This document shows, in pieces, positions 38,003-48,303 of a stretch of 64,000 nucleotides of DNA. Under the pieces are notes generated by a model. That model was not told the origin of the DNA, did not search any database, and worked only from the letters and a program-made list of their open reading frames with translations. How positions within the stretch are numbered: position 1 is the first letter of the stretch; every line of letters starts with the position of its first letter. Both the position numbers and the translations under genes were made by a program. This DNA is from Zobellella taiwanensis (lineage in GTDB: Bacteria; Pseudomonadota; Gammaproteobacteria; Enterobacterales; Aeromonadaceae), in the NCBI RefSeq assembly GCF_003012795.1, contig NZ_PXYH01000011.1, positions 62,001-126,000 on the forward strand, given 5' to 3'.

Positions 38003-38428
38003 TCAGCGACTGTGCTGGCGGATCAGGCTGGCGCGGCTGATGTTGTCGTGTACCGGGCAGCGGGCACAGACCAGGTTGAGGAAAGCGAGTTTCTGTTCGT
38101 CGTCGAGGTCGGCGTCGATGTCGGCGGCGAGGGTGATTTGCTTGAAGCCGACCGGATCCTCGCTCGGCTTGCCGGCCAGGCCGGCCGGGTTGAGTACGCC
38201 TTCCACCTCGACCCGGATCCCCCTGAGCGTGATGCCCTGCTCCCGGGCCACCATTTTGGCGATGGTGGAGACACAGCCGCCGAGGGCGAACAGAAAGGCG
38301 TCCAGCGGATTGGGGCCGGCGTCGCCGGCACCGGGCTGGTCCAGCACCAGGTGGTGATTGCCCACCTGGGCGCTGACCTTCCAGCCGCTGCCCATTTCGG
38401 TTTCGACCCGGTAAATCTTGTCGCTCAT
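38003..38428 (-). CDS. OsmC-family protein
   Basis: A 141-residue OsmC/Ohr-fold protein. The first cysteine is in NPLDAFLFALGGCVSTIAKMV and the second in NLVCARCPVHDNISRA, the pattern of the YhfA-type subgroup rather than Ohr. Likely a small-thiol or peroxide-related enzyme, or unknown function. The start at 38428 was chosen because the conserved fold begins at MSDKIYRVETEMG; the longer ORF runs into the upstream gap. TAAGA-N4-TCTTA in that gap is a possible operator. Confidence 0.85.
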   Translation of the reverse strand: MSDKIYRVETEMGSGWKVSAQVGNHHLVLDQPGAGDAGPNPLDAFLFALGGCVSTIAKMVAREQGITLRGIRVEVEGVLNPAGLAGKPSEDPVGFKQITLAADIDADLDDEQKLAFLNLVCARCPVHDNISRASLIRQHSR

Positions 38429-38440
38429 GGCAATGCTCCT

Positions 38441-38461
38441 GTATTTAAGATTTGTCTTATA
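38441..38461. promoter_or_regulatory. Possible operator upstream of the OsmC gene
   Basis: A short AT-rich dyad with arms TTAAGA/TCTTAT lies within 35 bases upstream of the OsmC start. This is where a redox repressor might bind; no specific family can be assigned. Confidence 0.3.
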
Positions 38462-38517
38462 TTCAGGCCGGCCCCGCCAAAAAGCAACCGCCTTCGGCGC
38501 CGGCGGGCTGATCGGGA

Positions 38518-39869
<1,352 letters not shown>

Positions 39870-39873
<4 letters not shown>

Positions 39874-41825
39874 GTCGGCTCCGGTGAAGGTTCGGCCCGG
39901 TTCAGGGTCAGGGTGAAAAGGGCGCCGCCGGCGGGGTGATTGCGGGCGGCCAGTTCGCCGTCCAGGCTCTGGGCGATGCGGTGGGAGATGGACAGGCCGA
40001 GGCCGAGGCCGGTGGACTTGGTGGTATAGAAAGGCTCGAAAATGTGTTCGAGCACCGCATCCGGCAGGCCGGGGCCGTAATCGCGCAGGGTGAGCTGCAC
40101 CCGGGTGGCGCCAACCCCGAGGCCGATGTCTATCCGCGGCTCGGGCTGGCCGGCCATGGCCTGCAGGGCATTGCTGATCAGGTTGACCAGCACCTGCTCC
40201 AGCCGGCCCAGGTCGCCCTGGACCCGGATGCCGTCCATGTCCTTGGGCCAGTCGATGCGGGCATGCTGTTGCTCCAGTTGGCTGCCCATGATCACCATGA
40301 CCCCCTGGCGCAGCCGGCGCAGATCCGTCTGCCGGCGGTTGTCCCCGCCCTGGCGGGCGAATTCCTTGAGCGGCTGCAGTATGGCGGCCATGCGTCCGGC
40401 GAGGGCGCCGATTTCCTGCAAATTGGTGGCCACCGCCTCGTGGCGGCCCCGTTCCAGCAGTTTGCGGCCGTTGTCGGCGAAGTGGCGCAGGGCGGTGAGC
40501 GGCTGGCTCAGTTCGTGGTTGATGCCGGCGGAGAGCTGGCCCAGCACCGCCAGCTTGGCGGTCTGGATCAGCTGGTTCTGGGTCTGGTGGTGCTGTTCTA
40601 TCTCCTGCTGCAGTCGCAGGTTGGTGTCGGTCAGCTCCCGGGTGCGCTGGCGTACCCGCTGTTCCAGCTTTTCGTGGGCCTGCTGCAGCTCGGCTTCGTA
40701 GCGTTTTTTGAGCCGGTGGCGGGCCAGCAGGAACAGCACCAGGCCGGCGCAGGCCAGGTAGAGGGTCAACCCTATGGCCAGGGTGCGGAAGACGGCGGCT
40801 TCCAGCGGTCGCAGGCTGGCCAGCACGGCGACCCGCATGCCCGCCTCGGGCACCAGCCGGCTGAGCAGAAGGTAATGACCGGTTTGTTGCGGATCCAGGC
40901 CGTCGGTCCCGGGCGTCTGGTCGATCAGGGTCAGCAGCAGGTCACCCCTGGGGGTATCCTGGCGGCGGATGACGTCCAGCGGCAGCAGGGGAGCATCGCC
41001 GTAGCGCTGGCTGGCGCGGATACGGGCCAGATCGGCGCCGCTCGGTGCGGCACTGGGCATGGGGGCCGACTGGGAGCCCGCCGTCGCCGGCCGGGCGTGG
41101 TTGCCGTAATGGCGGCGGGCGGCGGCCCGGCGCGGATCTCCCTGCCGGTGCGACAGGATGCGAAAACGCCAGTGGCGCCGGGTGGAAATAAAGATGACGC
41201 CGTCCTCATCCATCACCAGTATGTCCTGCAGGGGGTCGTTCCAGCCTTCCTCTATGTCTTCCAAATCCACCTTGACCACGGTGACGCCGATGATCTGGCC
41301 GTTGACGGTCACCGGGTGGGAAAAGAAGTAACCCCTGACCTTTGAGGTGTTGCCGAGGGCGAAATAGCGGCCTATGCCGCCCTCCATCGCCTGCTGGAAG
41401 TAGGGCCTGAAGCTGTAGTCGTTGCCGATGAAGGGCCTGGGCTGGTCCCAGTTGCTGGCCGCCAGGGTGATGCCGTTGGCGGCGATCAGGTAGCTGTCGG
41501 TGGCGCCCATGGTGTGGTTGACCCAGGCCAGGTAGCGGTTGGCGTCCTCGACCAGCGCCGGATCCCGGGGCGATTGCAGCAGACGGATCAACTGGCGCTG
41601 GCTGGCCAGCAACCGGGGCAGATCCTTGTGCCGGTCGAGCTGGTGCTGCAGGTTGATGATGTAGCGACTGAGGTTGGCGTCGGCGCGCAACCGGGTCTGC
41701 TCCAGGCCCAGCTCGCGGGCCTTGGTGGCCAGCACAAAGGCCAGCAGCGCCATGCCGAGCAATAACAGCAGCAGCAGGGGGCCGCGCTGGGGGATGGAGG
41801 GGGTGGGGAGAGAATCCTTGCTCAT
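39870..41825 (-). CDS. DctB-type sensor histidine kinase
   Basis: A 651-residue kinase. Membrane helix at about 15-35; periplasmic double-PDC sensor domain like DctB (YLAWVNHTMGATDSYLIAANG, GNDYSFRPYFQQAMEGGIGRYFALG, RGYFFSHPV); second membrane helix (about 345-365); coiled coil; HisKA H in LGQLSAGINHELSQPLTALRH; N box VLVNLISNALQAM; G boxes RDYGPGLPD and TGLGLGLSISHRI. A stretch around residues 215-255 is rich in Ala/Arg/Pro and looks like an insertion. DctB senses C4-dicarboxylates; here the ligand could be the TRAP substrate. Confidence 0.92.
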
Positions 41826-41932
41826 GGGGCGGATTATGCGCCTTGCGGCCGGCGATTGGAATGCCCGGCGCGGGCGCTTGAGTCGGGCCCGGCATTGGGG
41901 CGACAATGGCGTTTTTGCCTGACGGAGCCGAC

Positions 41933-42178
41933 ATGGCCTTTCGCATTCGCTATCACTACCGCAAGCAGTCCCGGGAAATCGGCTACGCCAACGACCGCCA
42001 CCACAGCCTCTATGACGCCATCGCCGAGGCGGAAGGGCTGGACTTGGGGGAATTCCGCCGGCTGGAAACACAGCTGGCCAATATCAGCCGCAACGATCGC
42101 AAAACCATGAAGGAGTTTCGCGAGGAATACTTCCGCAAGCTCGGCTTCAGCCAGATCAGCATTGTCCGCGACGACTGA
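41933..42178 (+). CDS. Small conserved protein, DUF2960-like
   Basis: An 81-residue protein, MAFRIRYHYRKQSREIGYAN..., with SLYDAIAEAEGLDLGEFRRLE in the middle and EEYFRKLGFSQISIVRDD at the end. From memory this resembles DUF2960, small proteins of Vibrio and relatives without known function. It is divergent from the DctB gene with about 107 bases between starts. An upstream ATG would add nine residues without support. Confidence 0.75.
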   Translation: MAFRIRYHYRKQSREIGYANDRHHSLYDAIAEAEGLDLGEFRRLETQLANISRNDRKTMKEFREEYFRKLGFSQISIVRDD

Positions 42179-42334
42179 AGTTGCGCCGAACAACATGAAA
42201 ATGCCAATATAAAACAATGCTTTATTAGCAGATATTGATGCGGGCGGGGATTGTCGCGCACGCTGCCAAGCCGATAGACAGTTTCATATGGCTTTGCCAT
42301 TATAAACGGGTCTCATACAGTTAATGGACTATCT

Positions 42335-44176
42335 GTGGACCCGACTCAGACCTTTTTCTCCTATCATGGCGCCCTCACGGGGCTGATCCACAGCCAGGCC
42401 TTCATCAACTACCGGCGGGCCGAAAAGCTGGCCTCCCTGGCGTCCCTGTGCAGCGAGCTGCTGGGCGTGGACAGGGTCAGCGTCTGGACCGTGGGCCTGA
42501 GCGCCGACGAACTGCGCCGGGAACTGCTGTATTGCCGCCGGCGGGGAGTCGAGCAGGGCGCCTGCAGCATCAGCCGGCAACAGCACCCGGAATATTTCGA
42601 GGCCATGCAGTCGGCGGCCATTGTCGATGCGGGCTCGGTGGGCGCCGACCGGCGCACCCGCAGCTTCCTGCAGCCGGGTTATGGCGGTGGCGAGGTGGCC
42701 GCCATGCTGGACGCCCCCATCTTCGACGGCAACCGTTTCAGCGGCGCCTTTTGCCTGGAACACGGCCAGCCCCGGGACTGGAGCCTGGCGGAGATCGCCT
42801 TTGTCACCGCCGTGGCCGATACCGTCAGCCTGCTCAATACCCACGAGGCCTGGCTCAACAGCCGCAAGGAACTGGACTATGTTACCCACCACGACGATTT
42901 CACCGGCCTGCTCAACCAGCGCTCCCTGCGCAACCGGGTCAATACCCTGATCGAACAGTCCCGCGGGCGGCAGGCAGACCCCTTTGCCCTGTTGTGGATA
43001 GACATCGACAAGCTCAACAGCATAAACCACGGCATGGGCATGCACATCGGCAACCAGGTGGTCAGCGAGGTGGCGGCGCGGCTGCGCGGCATGCTGCTGC
43101 CCGGCAAGGAACTGGTGGCGCGGGTCGGGGGCGATGAGTTCGCCCTGGTATACCGCTTTCCCGAGGATCAGGGCACCATGCACGGAGCCGTGGACACCAT
43201 CCTCGATACCATCAACCATCCGATCATGGCCGGCGAGCAGAGAATCCAGGTATCGGCCAGCATCGGCATTTCGTTTTATCCCTACGACGGCGACGACACC
43301 GCCACCCTGATCCGCAACAGCGAGGCGGCCATGTACCAGGCCAAGGCCAGCGGCCGCCGCCAGGCCCAGTACTTCAACAAGGATCTGTCGGCGGGTGCCA
43401 AGGCCCGCTTCCTGCTGGAGGGACAATTGCAGGCGGCGATAGAGCAGGACCGGCTGACTGTGGTCTACCAGCCGATCATGGCCGGCGACGGCCGGCAGGT
43501 GGTGGGCCTGGAGGCGCTGGTGCGCTGGCAGCACGACAGCCTGGGCTTTATGTCGCCGGCGGAATTCCTGCCCCTGGCCTACGAGGCGGGGCTGATGGCC
43601 GAACTCGATCAGCGGGTCCTGGAGCGGGTGTGCCGGGACATGGAGCAGGAGCGGCTGGCCGGGCGCGCGCTGCCGCCGGTGGCGGTCAACCTGTCGGCCG
43701 ATTCGATCATGAATCCGGCGCTGGCGGACCGGATATGGACGCTGCTGCAGCGTTACCGGGTCGACGGCGGCCAGCTCGAACTCGAGGTGATCGAGGACGT
43801 GATCAAGGGCGATTCCAGCACCCTGCGCGCCACCCTGTCGGAACTGGTGGGTATGGGTATCAAGCTGTCCATCGACGATTTCGGCACCGGCTATTCCTCG
43901 CTGCTGCGGCTCAAGAGCCTGCCGTTTTCCCGGCTCAAGATAGACAGATCCTTCACCCGTGAGCTGCCCAACGATGCCGACGACTGTGCCATCACCCTGT
44001 CCATCCTCGGCCTGGCCCGGGGGTTGGGCCTGCAGGTGATCGCCGAGGGGGTGGAACAGCGGGAGCAGGAAGCCTGGCTGCAGCAGCAGGGCTGCGATTA
44101 CCTGCAGGGCTTTCGCTACGCCAGGCCCATGGCGCTGGACGAACTGCGCAACTGGCTGGATACCCGGCCCGCCTGA
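42335..44176 (+). CDS. GAF-GGDEF-EAL cyclic-di-GMP enzyme
   Basis: A 613-residue protein without membrane segments. A GAF-like domain (residues 10-165) is followed by GGDEF (DFTGLLNQRSLRN ... ARVGGDEFALVYRF) and EAL (VVGLEALVRWQH, VAVNLSADSIMN, IDDFGTGYSSLLRLKSLP, LKIDRSFTREL, VIAEGVE). GGDEF and the principal EAL catalytic residues are intact, so synthesis and hydrolysis of c-di-GMP are both conceivable; the signal is sensed by GAF. It starts at GTG (42335); the nearby ATG at 42324 is out of frame. Confidence 0.88.
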   Translation: MDPTQTFFSYHGALTGLIHSQAFINYRRAEKLASLASLCSELLGVDRVSVWTVGLSADELRRELLYCRRRGVEQGACSISRQQHPEYFEAMQSAAIVDAGSVGADRRTRSFLQPGYGGGEVAAMLDAPIFDGNRFSGAFCLEHGQPRDWSLAEIAFVTAVADTVSLLNTHEAWLNSRKELDYVTHHDDFTGLLNQRSLRNRVNTLIEQSRGRQADPFALLWIDIDKLNSINHGMGMHIGNQVVSEVAARLRGMLLPGKELVARVGGDEFALVYRFPEDQGTMHGAVDTILDTINHPIMAGEQRIQVSASIGISFYPYDGDDTATLIRNSEAAMYQAKASGRRQAQYFNKDLSAGAKARFLLEGQLQAAIEQDRLTVVYQPIMAGDGRQVVGLEALVRWQHDSLGFMSPAEFLPLAYEAGLMAELDQRVLERVCRDMEQERLAGRALPPVAVNLSADSIMNPALADRIWTLLQRYRVDGGQLELEVIEDVIKGDSSTLRATLSELVGMGIKLSIDDFGTGYSSLLRLKSLPFSRLKIDRSFTRELPNDADDCAITLSILGLARGLGLQVIAEGVEQREQEAWLQQQGCDYLQGFRYARPMALDELRNWLDTRPA

Positions 44177-44267
44177 GCCGGCAGTGCAATCGTCGGTAGC
44201 TTTGGCTCGTCATTGAAATTTCATACGGCCTTTTTATTTTTATTCATCTTTTTGTGATGAAAAGCTG

Positions 44268-44288
44268 TCATTTCTAGCCATGAAATGA
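44268..44288. promoter_or_regulatory. Dyad upstream of cstA
   Basis: TCATTTC-N7-GAAATGA is a perfect 7-base dyad in the AT-rich 281-base gap between the GGDEF-EAL gene and cstA, some 170 bases before the cstA start. Could be an operator for cstA; no known family was matched. Confidence 0.35.
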
Positions 44289-44457
44289 CGAGTTCCGCTT
44301 TGCGAGTGCGCTCTCATTTTTGTCTGCTAAATCCATTATCTCTTGATTTTAATGGATATTTTTCCTTTGCTATAGGTTCCAACTGAATTCCGGTCGCCAC
44401 CGGAAGCCGGGTGCCGGGGTGACCGGGCGCCCCTTTCGTTCACAGGGGAGTGGTGCA

Positions 44458-46131
44458 ATGAATGCCATATTTTTAATGGTGGTAGGGCTGGGTGCGATGG
44501 CACTCGGCTACTTTTTGTATTCGAAATTCATCGCCGAAAAGATTTTCCGGCTCGATCCCAACTTTCGCACACCGGCCCATGAGTTCGAGGACGGGGTGGA
44601 CTATGTCCCCACCAACAAGTTTGTGCTCTGGGGCCACCACTTCACCTCGGTGGCCGGGGCGGCGCCCATCGTCGGCCCCGCCATCGCGGTGATCTGGGGC
44701 TGGGTGCCGGCCTTTTTGTGGGTGACGCTCGGCACCATTTTCTTCGCCGGGGTGCACGATGCCGGTGCCATTTGGGCTAGTAACCGCAACAAGGCCAAGT
44801 CGGTGGGCGCGCTCACCGGCGACGTGGTCGGCGCCCGGGCCCGCAGTATCTTCATGATCGTCATCTTCCTGGTGCTGCTGATGGTCAACGCCGTGTTTGC
44901 TGTGGTGATCGCCGGCCTGCTGACCCAGTTCCAGACCTCGGTGATACCGGTGTGGGGCGCCATCCTGGTGGCGCTGATCATCGGCCAGCTGATCTACCGC
45001 AAGATGATGGGGCTGCTGACCGTCTCTGTGGTCGGGGTAATCGCCCTTTACGCCCTGATCTGGGTCGGGCCTTCCATGCCCCTGGCGCTGCCCGAGGTCT
45101 TCCTCGGCCTGACCGACAAGGCCCAGTGGATCATCCTGCTGTTTGTCTATGCTGCCATCGCCTCGCTGCTGCCGGTATGGATGCTGCTGCAGCCCCGGGA
45201 CTACATCAACGGCCTGCAGCTGTTCGTGGGCCTGGGCCTGCTGTACGGCGCCGTGCTGATTTCCGCCCCGGACGTGGTGGCCCCGGCCTTCAACAGCGAT
45301 GTACCGGAAGGCACGCCCTCGCTGCTGCCGCTGCTGTTCGTGACCATCGCCTGCGGCGCCATCTCCGGCTTCCATGGACTGGTGTCGTCCGGCACCACCT
45401 CCAAGCAGCTCGACAAGGAAACCGATCTGCGCTTTGTGGGCTACTTCGGTGCCATCGGCGAGGGCTCCCTGGCACTGGCCGCCATCATTGCCGCCACCGC
45501 CGGTTTCGCCACCCTGGCCGACTGGCAGGCGGTGTACGACGGCTTCGGCAAGGGCGGGGTCGGCGCCTTCGTGCAGGGCGGGGCCAATATCCTGAGCAAT
45601 GGCCTGGGCTTCAACATCGAGCTGTCCCAGACCATCCTCACGGTGATGGCGGTGCTGTTTGCCGGCACCACCATGGACACCGGCCTGCGCCTGCAGCGCT
45701 ATATCTTCCAGGAATGGGGCAGCATTTATAACATCGGCTGGATGCAGAAGGCGGCGCCCGCCACCCTGCTGGCGGTGGGATCCTGCCTGGTCCTGGCGTT
45801 CGGCGCCGGTGGCGACGGCTCCGGCGGCCTGTTGATCTGGCCCCTGTTCGGCACCACCAACCAGCTGCTGGCCGGCCTGACCCTGCTGGTGATCACCGTG
45901 ATGCTGGCCCGGCTCGGGCGGCCGGTGTACTACACCCTGCTGCCGCTGGTGTTCGTGCTGGTGATGACGGTGCTGGCGCTGCTGATCCAGCTCAAGGGCT
46001 TTTACGATCAGGGCAACTGGTTCCTGTTCGGGCTGGATCTGGTGGTGCTGGTGGCGGCCATTCTGGTGGCGCTGGAGTGCGCCTCCACCCTGGGCAAGCT
46101 GCGCACGGCCAAGGCCGGGGGCCAGGCGTGA
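44458..46131 (+). CDS. cstA: Carbon starvation protein CstA (peptide/pyruvate transporter family)
   Basis: A 557-residue inner-membrane protein with about 14-16 hydrophobic segments. Landmarks: FRTPAHEFEDGVDYVPTNKFVLWGHHF near the start, SVAGAAPIVGPAIAVIWGWVPAF, GAISGFHGLVSSGTTSKQL and LLIWPLFGTTNQLLAGLTLLV. It is shorter than the roughly 700-residue E. coli CstA/BtsT and belongs to the compact form. The family transports pyruvate and/or peptides. The ATG at 44458 follows AGGGGAG. It overlaps the next gene (GTGA), forming an operon with it. Confidence 0.93.
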   Translation: MNAIFLMVVGLGAMALGYFLYSKFIAEKIFRLDPNFRTPAHEFEDGVDYVPTNKFVLWGHHFTSVAGAAPIVGPAIAVIWGWVPAFLWVTLGTIFFAGVHDAGAIWASNRNKAKSVGALTGDVVGARARSIFMIVIFLVLLMVNAVFAVVIAGLLTQFQTSVIPVWGAILVALIIGQLIYRKMMGLLTVSVVGVIALYALIWVGPSMPLALPEVFLGLTDKAQWIILLFVYAAIASLLPVWMLLQPRDYINGLQLFVGLGLLYGAVLISAPDVVAPAFNSDVPEGTPSLLPLLFVTIACGAISGFHGLVSSGTTSKQLDKETDLRFVGYFGAIGEGSLALAAIIAATAGFATLADWQAVYDGFGKGGVGAFVQGGANILSNGLGFNIELSQTILTVMAVLFAGTTMDTGLRLQRYIFQEWGSIYNIGWMQKAAPATLLAVGSCLVLAFGAGGDGSGGLLIWPLFGTTNQLLAGLTLLVITVMLARLGRPVYYTLLPLVFVLVMTVLALLIQLKGFYDQGNWFLFGLDLVVLVAAILVALECASTLGKLRTAKAGGQA

Positions 46132-46400
46132 AGATAAAACGGATGCTGGCCTGGGTTGCCCGGGCCAGCCAGTTCGCGGAAGAGGTTTACAATGCGCCCT
46201 ACCGGGCGGCCATCGCCCGGGCCAAGCGGGAGGAGGACGACCTCTTTATGCTGCTGGTGTTTTCGGAAATGATGGGAGTGCCGAACCCGGCCTCCTATTA
46301 CACCCTGGAGCTCCAGCCCCTGCTGCTGGAGCGTTTTCACGACTGGCATAAGCGGATGGGGATGGAACATTCCCCGCTCGATCATTTTCGCTGTTGCTGA
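46128..46400 (+). CDS. Small cory-CC-star-type protein
   Basis: A 90-residue protein starting at a GTG that overlaps the cstA stop. It has an EEVYNAPYRAAIARAKREEDDLFMLLVFSEMMGVPNPASYY segment and ends ...SPLDHFRCC immediately before the stop. I recall this pattern as the cory-CC-star family, named for its terminal Cys-Cys and found with CstA and an ArsA/GET3-type ATPase, exactly as here. No biochemical function is known to me; the cysteine pair could bind metal or receive a lipid or disulfide. Confidence 0.8.
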   Translation: MKIKRMLAWVARASQFAEEVYNAPYRAAIARAKREEDDLFMLLVFSEMMGVPNPASYYTLELQPLLLERFHDWHKRMGMEHSPLDHFRCC

Positions 46401-46429
46401 GGGAGCAAGCTGCCGACGTCGAGGTCTTC

Positions 46430-46618
46430 GGCCAAGGGGAGCCGTTCCGCCGACACGCCATAGGACGTGATACTCGCCGTTTCGGCCTGCTGCGAGCATT
46501 CACTGGATGCTCGGTCAGACCGAAACAGCTCGTCACGGCGAGCAAGCTCGCCCCCTGGGGGCTCGGACATGCCATCCCTGGCATGTCACGGTCGGCGGAG
46601 CGGCTCCCATTGTCCTCC
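46430..46618. repeat. Long palindromic intergenic repeat, copy B
   Basis: Outer arms at 46430-46459 and 46587-46618 pair over about 28 bases around GGGAGCCG-TTCCGCCGAC / GTCGGCGGAGCGGCTCCC. Inside are nested hairpins: CTCGCCG...CGGCGAG, GAGCATTCACTGGATGCTC, and GACATGCCA-TCCC-TGGCATGTC. The whole of 46401-46695 appears to be this element plus a short leader before the ATPase gene. Compare copies A and C. Confidence 0.75.
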
Positions 46619-46695
46619 CTATACCATGGGTGTTGCCTGCTTGGACATAACAGCCAAGTCGCGTGCAACACAGCCTGGATTTCCCGGAGAACACT

Positions 46696-47700
46696 ATGCC
46701 ATTAACCGATAAAAGAGTGCTGCTGGTGGGCGGCAAGGGCGGCGTGGGCAAGACCACGGTGTCGTCCGCCCTGGCGCTGCTGGCCGCCGGCAGGGGCAAG
46801 CGCTGCCTGCTGGTATCCACCGATCCGGCCCACAGCCTGGCCGACGCCTTCGGCCGGGAGATAGGCGACAATATCACCCGGCTGGCGCCCAACCTGGACG
46901 GCCTGGAGCTGGATCCGGACCGGGAGGTAGAGCAGCACCTGCACAAGGTGCTGACCCAGCTCAAGCGCTTTACCCGGCCCGAGATGTACGGCGAGGTGGA
47001 GCGCCAGATCCGGCTGACCCGCCAGTCCCCCGGCGCCCAGGAGGCGGCGCTGCTGGAGCGCATCGCCCGGGTCATCGAAGAGGGCATGCAGAGCCACGAT
47101 CTCATCGTGTTCGATACCGCCCCCACCGGCCATACCCTGCGCCTGCTCAGCCTGCCCGAGGCCATGGCCGCCTGGACCCAGGGCTTGCTGCGCAGCAACC
47201 AGCGCTCGGAAAAGCTGGGGGAGGTGCTGGGGCACCTGACGCCGAAGGCGGGGCGGGATATCGACAGCCCGTTTGACGATCCGCGCGAGCACGAAACCGC
47301 CGGCCTGGACGACAGGAGCAAGGCCATCACCGAGACCCTGCTGGCCCGCCAGCGGCTGTTCCAGCGTACCCGCCGGGTGCTGACGGATGTGGAGCAGAGC
47401 GCGCTGCTGTTCGTGCTGACTCCGGAGAAGCTGCCGATACTGGAAACCGGGCGGGCGGTGGCGGCGCTCAAGGCGGAAAAGCTGCCCCTGGCCGGGCTGG
47501 TGGTCAACCGCATATTGCCGGACGATGCGGACGGCGACTTCCTGGCCCGGCGGCGCGAGTTGGAACAGACCCACCTGGCGGAGATCGCGCGCCTGTTCGC
47601 CGATTTGCCCCGTTATCCGCTGTTCCTGCAGCCCACCGATATTCAGGGGCTGGCGGGGCTGGGCGAGATGGCGGCCCGCCTGGAGCGGGCCGGGCTTTAA
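46696..47700 (+). CDS. ArsA/GET3 (TRC40)-family ATPase
   Basis: A 334-residue single-domain P-loop ATPase: deviant Walker A GGKGGVGKTTVSSAL, LVSTDPAHSLADAFG, switch DTAPTGHTLRLLSLPE, and GLVVNRILPDDADGDF near the C-terminus. ArsA/GET3 proteins power arsenite efflux or deliver tail-anchored membrane proteins. There is no ars gene here; association with CstA and the CC-ended small protein suggests a role in their assembly or function. ATG at 46696 with GGAGA upstream. Repeat copy B separates it from the small gene. Confidence 0.88.
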   Translation: MPLTDKRVLLVGGKGGVGKTTVSSALALLAAGRGKRCLLVSTDPAHSLADAFGREIGDNITRLAPNLDGLELDPDREVEQHLHKVLTQLKRFTRPEMYGEVERQIRLTRQSPGAQEAALLERIARVIEEGMQSHDLIVFDTAPTGHTLRLLSLPEAMAAWTQGLLRSNQRSEKLGEVLGHLTPKAGRDIDSPFDDPREHETAGLDDRSKAITETLLARQRLFQRTRRVLTDVEQSALLFVLTPEKLPILETGRAVAALKAEKLPLAGLVVNRILPDDADGDFLARRRELEQTHLAEIARLFADLPRYPLFLQPTDIQGLAGLGEMAARLERAGL

Positions 47701-47838
47701 CTCACCGTTGACTCCTACCGGCGGCGACAGAGTTCCGCCAATCAGGCCCTCCACGGCAAGGATGGCGCGGCACAGCCCCCGGAGATGGGGGCGTGGCGAT
47801 GGGGCGTGCGCAATCCCGTCGCGGCGGCATTATCGGGA

Positions 47839-48273
47839 TCAGTTATCGAGGCGGGCCTGGCCCAGCAATTGCTGGTGTACTGTCTTGATACAACGATCTT
47901 CCACGTATTCCAGCTCGGCCTCGGCGGCGGATTCAGCGGCCTGGCCGCTGCGGATCCCCTCCTGTAGCCAAAGGCACAGGGCTTCGTGTTCGATGGCGTC
48001 GAGGGCGATATCGGCGGCGAACTCGCCCCGGCGGAACACGTTGACCAGTTGCACCGGCTGGTCCAGGTCCTCCAGGTCGGCCACGCAGGTCTGGCCGAGG
48101 ATGATGGCGCCCGCCAGCTGGGGATTGACCGGGAACACCCGGTAGCCCTGTTGCAGCAGGTACTCCATCACCTGGTAGCTGGCGCGATCCGGGCGGTTGG
48201 AGGCGCCGACCAGGGCGATGCTGCGGGTGTTGGATAGAATACGTTTCAAGCGATCTTGCTCAAGCGCGTCCAT
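47839..48273 (-). CDS. CoA-binding domain protein (YccU-like)
   Basis: A 144-residue Rossmann-fold protein: SIALVGASNRPDRASYQVMEYLLQQGYRVFPVNP is the CoA-binding motif, and LVNVFRRGEFAADIALDAIE with CLWLQEGI are also typical of YccU-type proteins. It lacks the ligase domains of larger acyl-CoA synthetases, so it probably binds CoA or acyl-CoA in an unknown regulatory or stress role. Confidence 0.88.
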   Translation of the reverse strand: MDALEQDRLKRILSNTRSIALVGASNRPDRASYQVMEYLLQQGYRVFPVNPQLAGAIILGQTCVADLEDLDQPVQLVNVFRRGEFAADIALDAIEHEALCLWLQEGIRSGQAAESAAEAELEYVEDRCIKTVHQQLLGQARLDN

Positions 48274-48303
48274 GGGTACATACCTAGTGGAATAAAAGCC
48301 CCT

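Noticed and set aside
44245-44275. CRP-like site upstream of cstA (TGTGA start)
   Set aside because: Only the left half matches; the right half TCACA is absent at the required distance.
44342-44400. Possible sigma-54 or sigma-70 promoter of cstA (TTGATT ... TATAGG; TGG ... TTGCT)
   Set aside because: Spacing is wrong for both (22 bases between hexamers; GG to GC 15 bases), so no promoter was called.
46394-46712. Small frames inside repeat copy B (about 80-100 codons)
   Set aside because: The reading frames run through nested palindromes, occur on both strands and are not shared with the other repeat copies.
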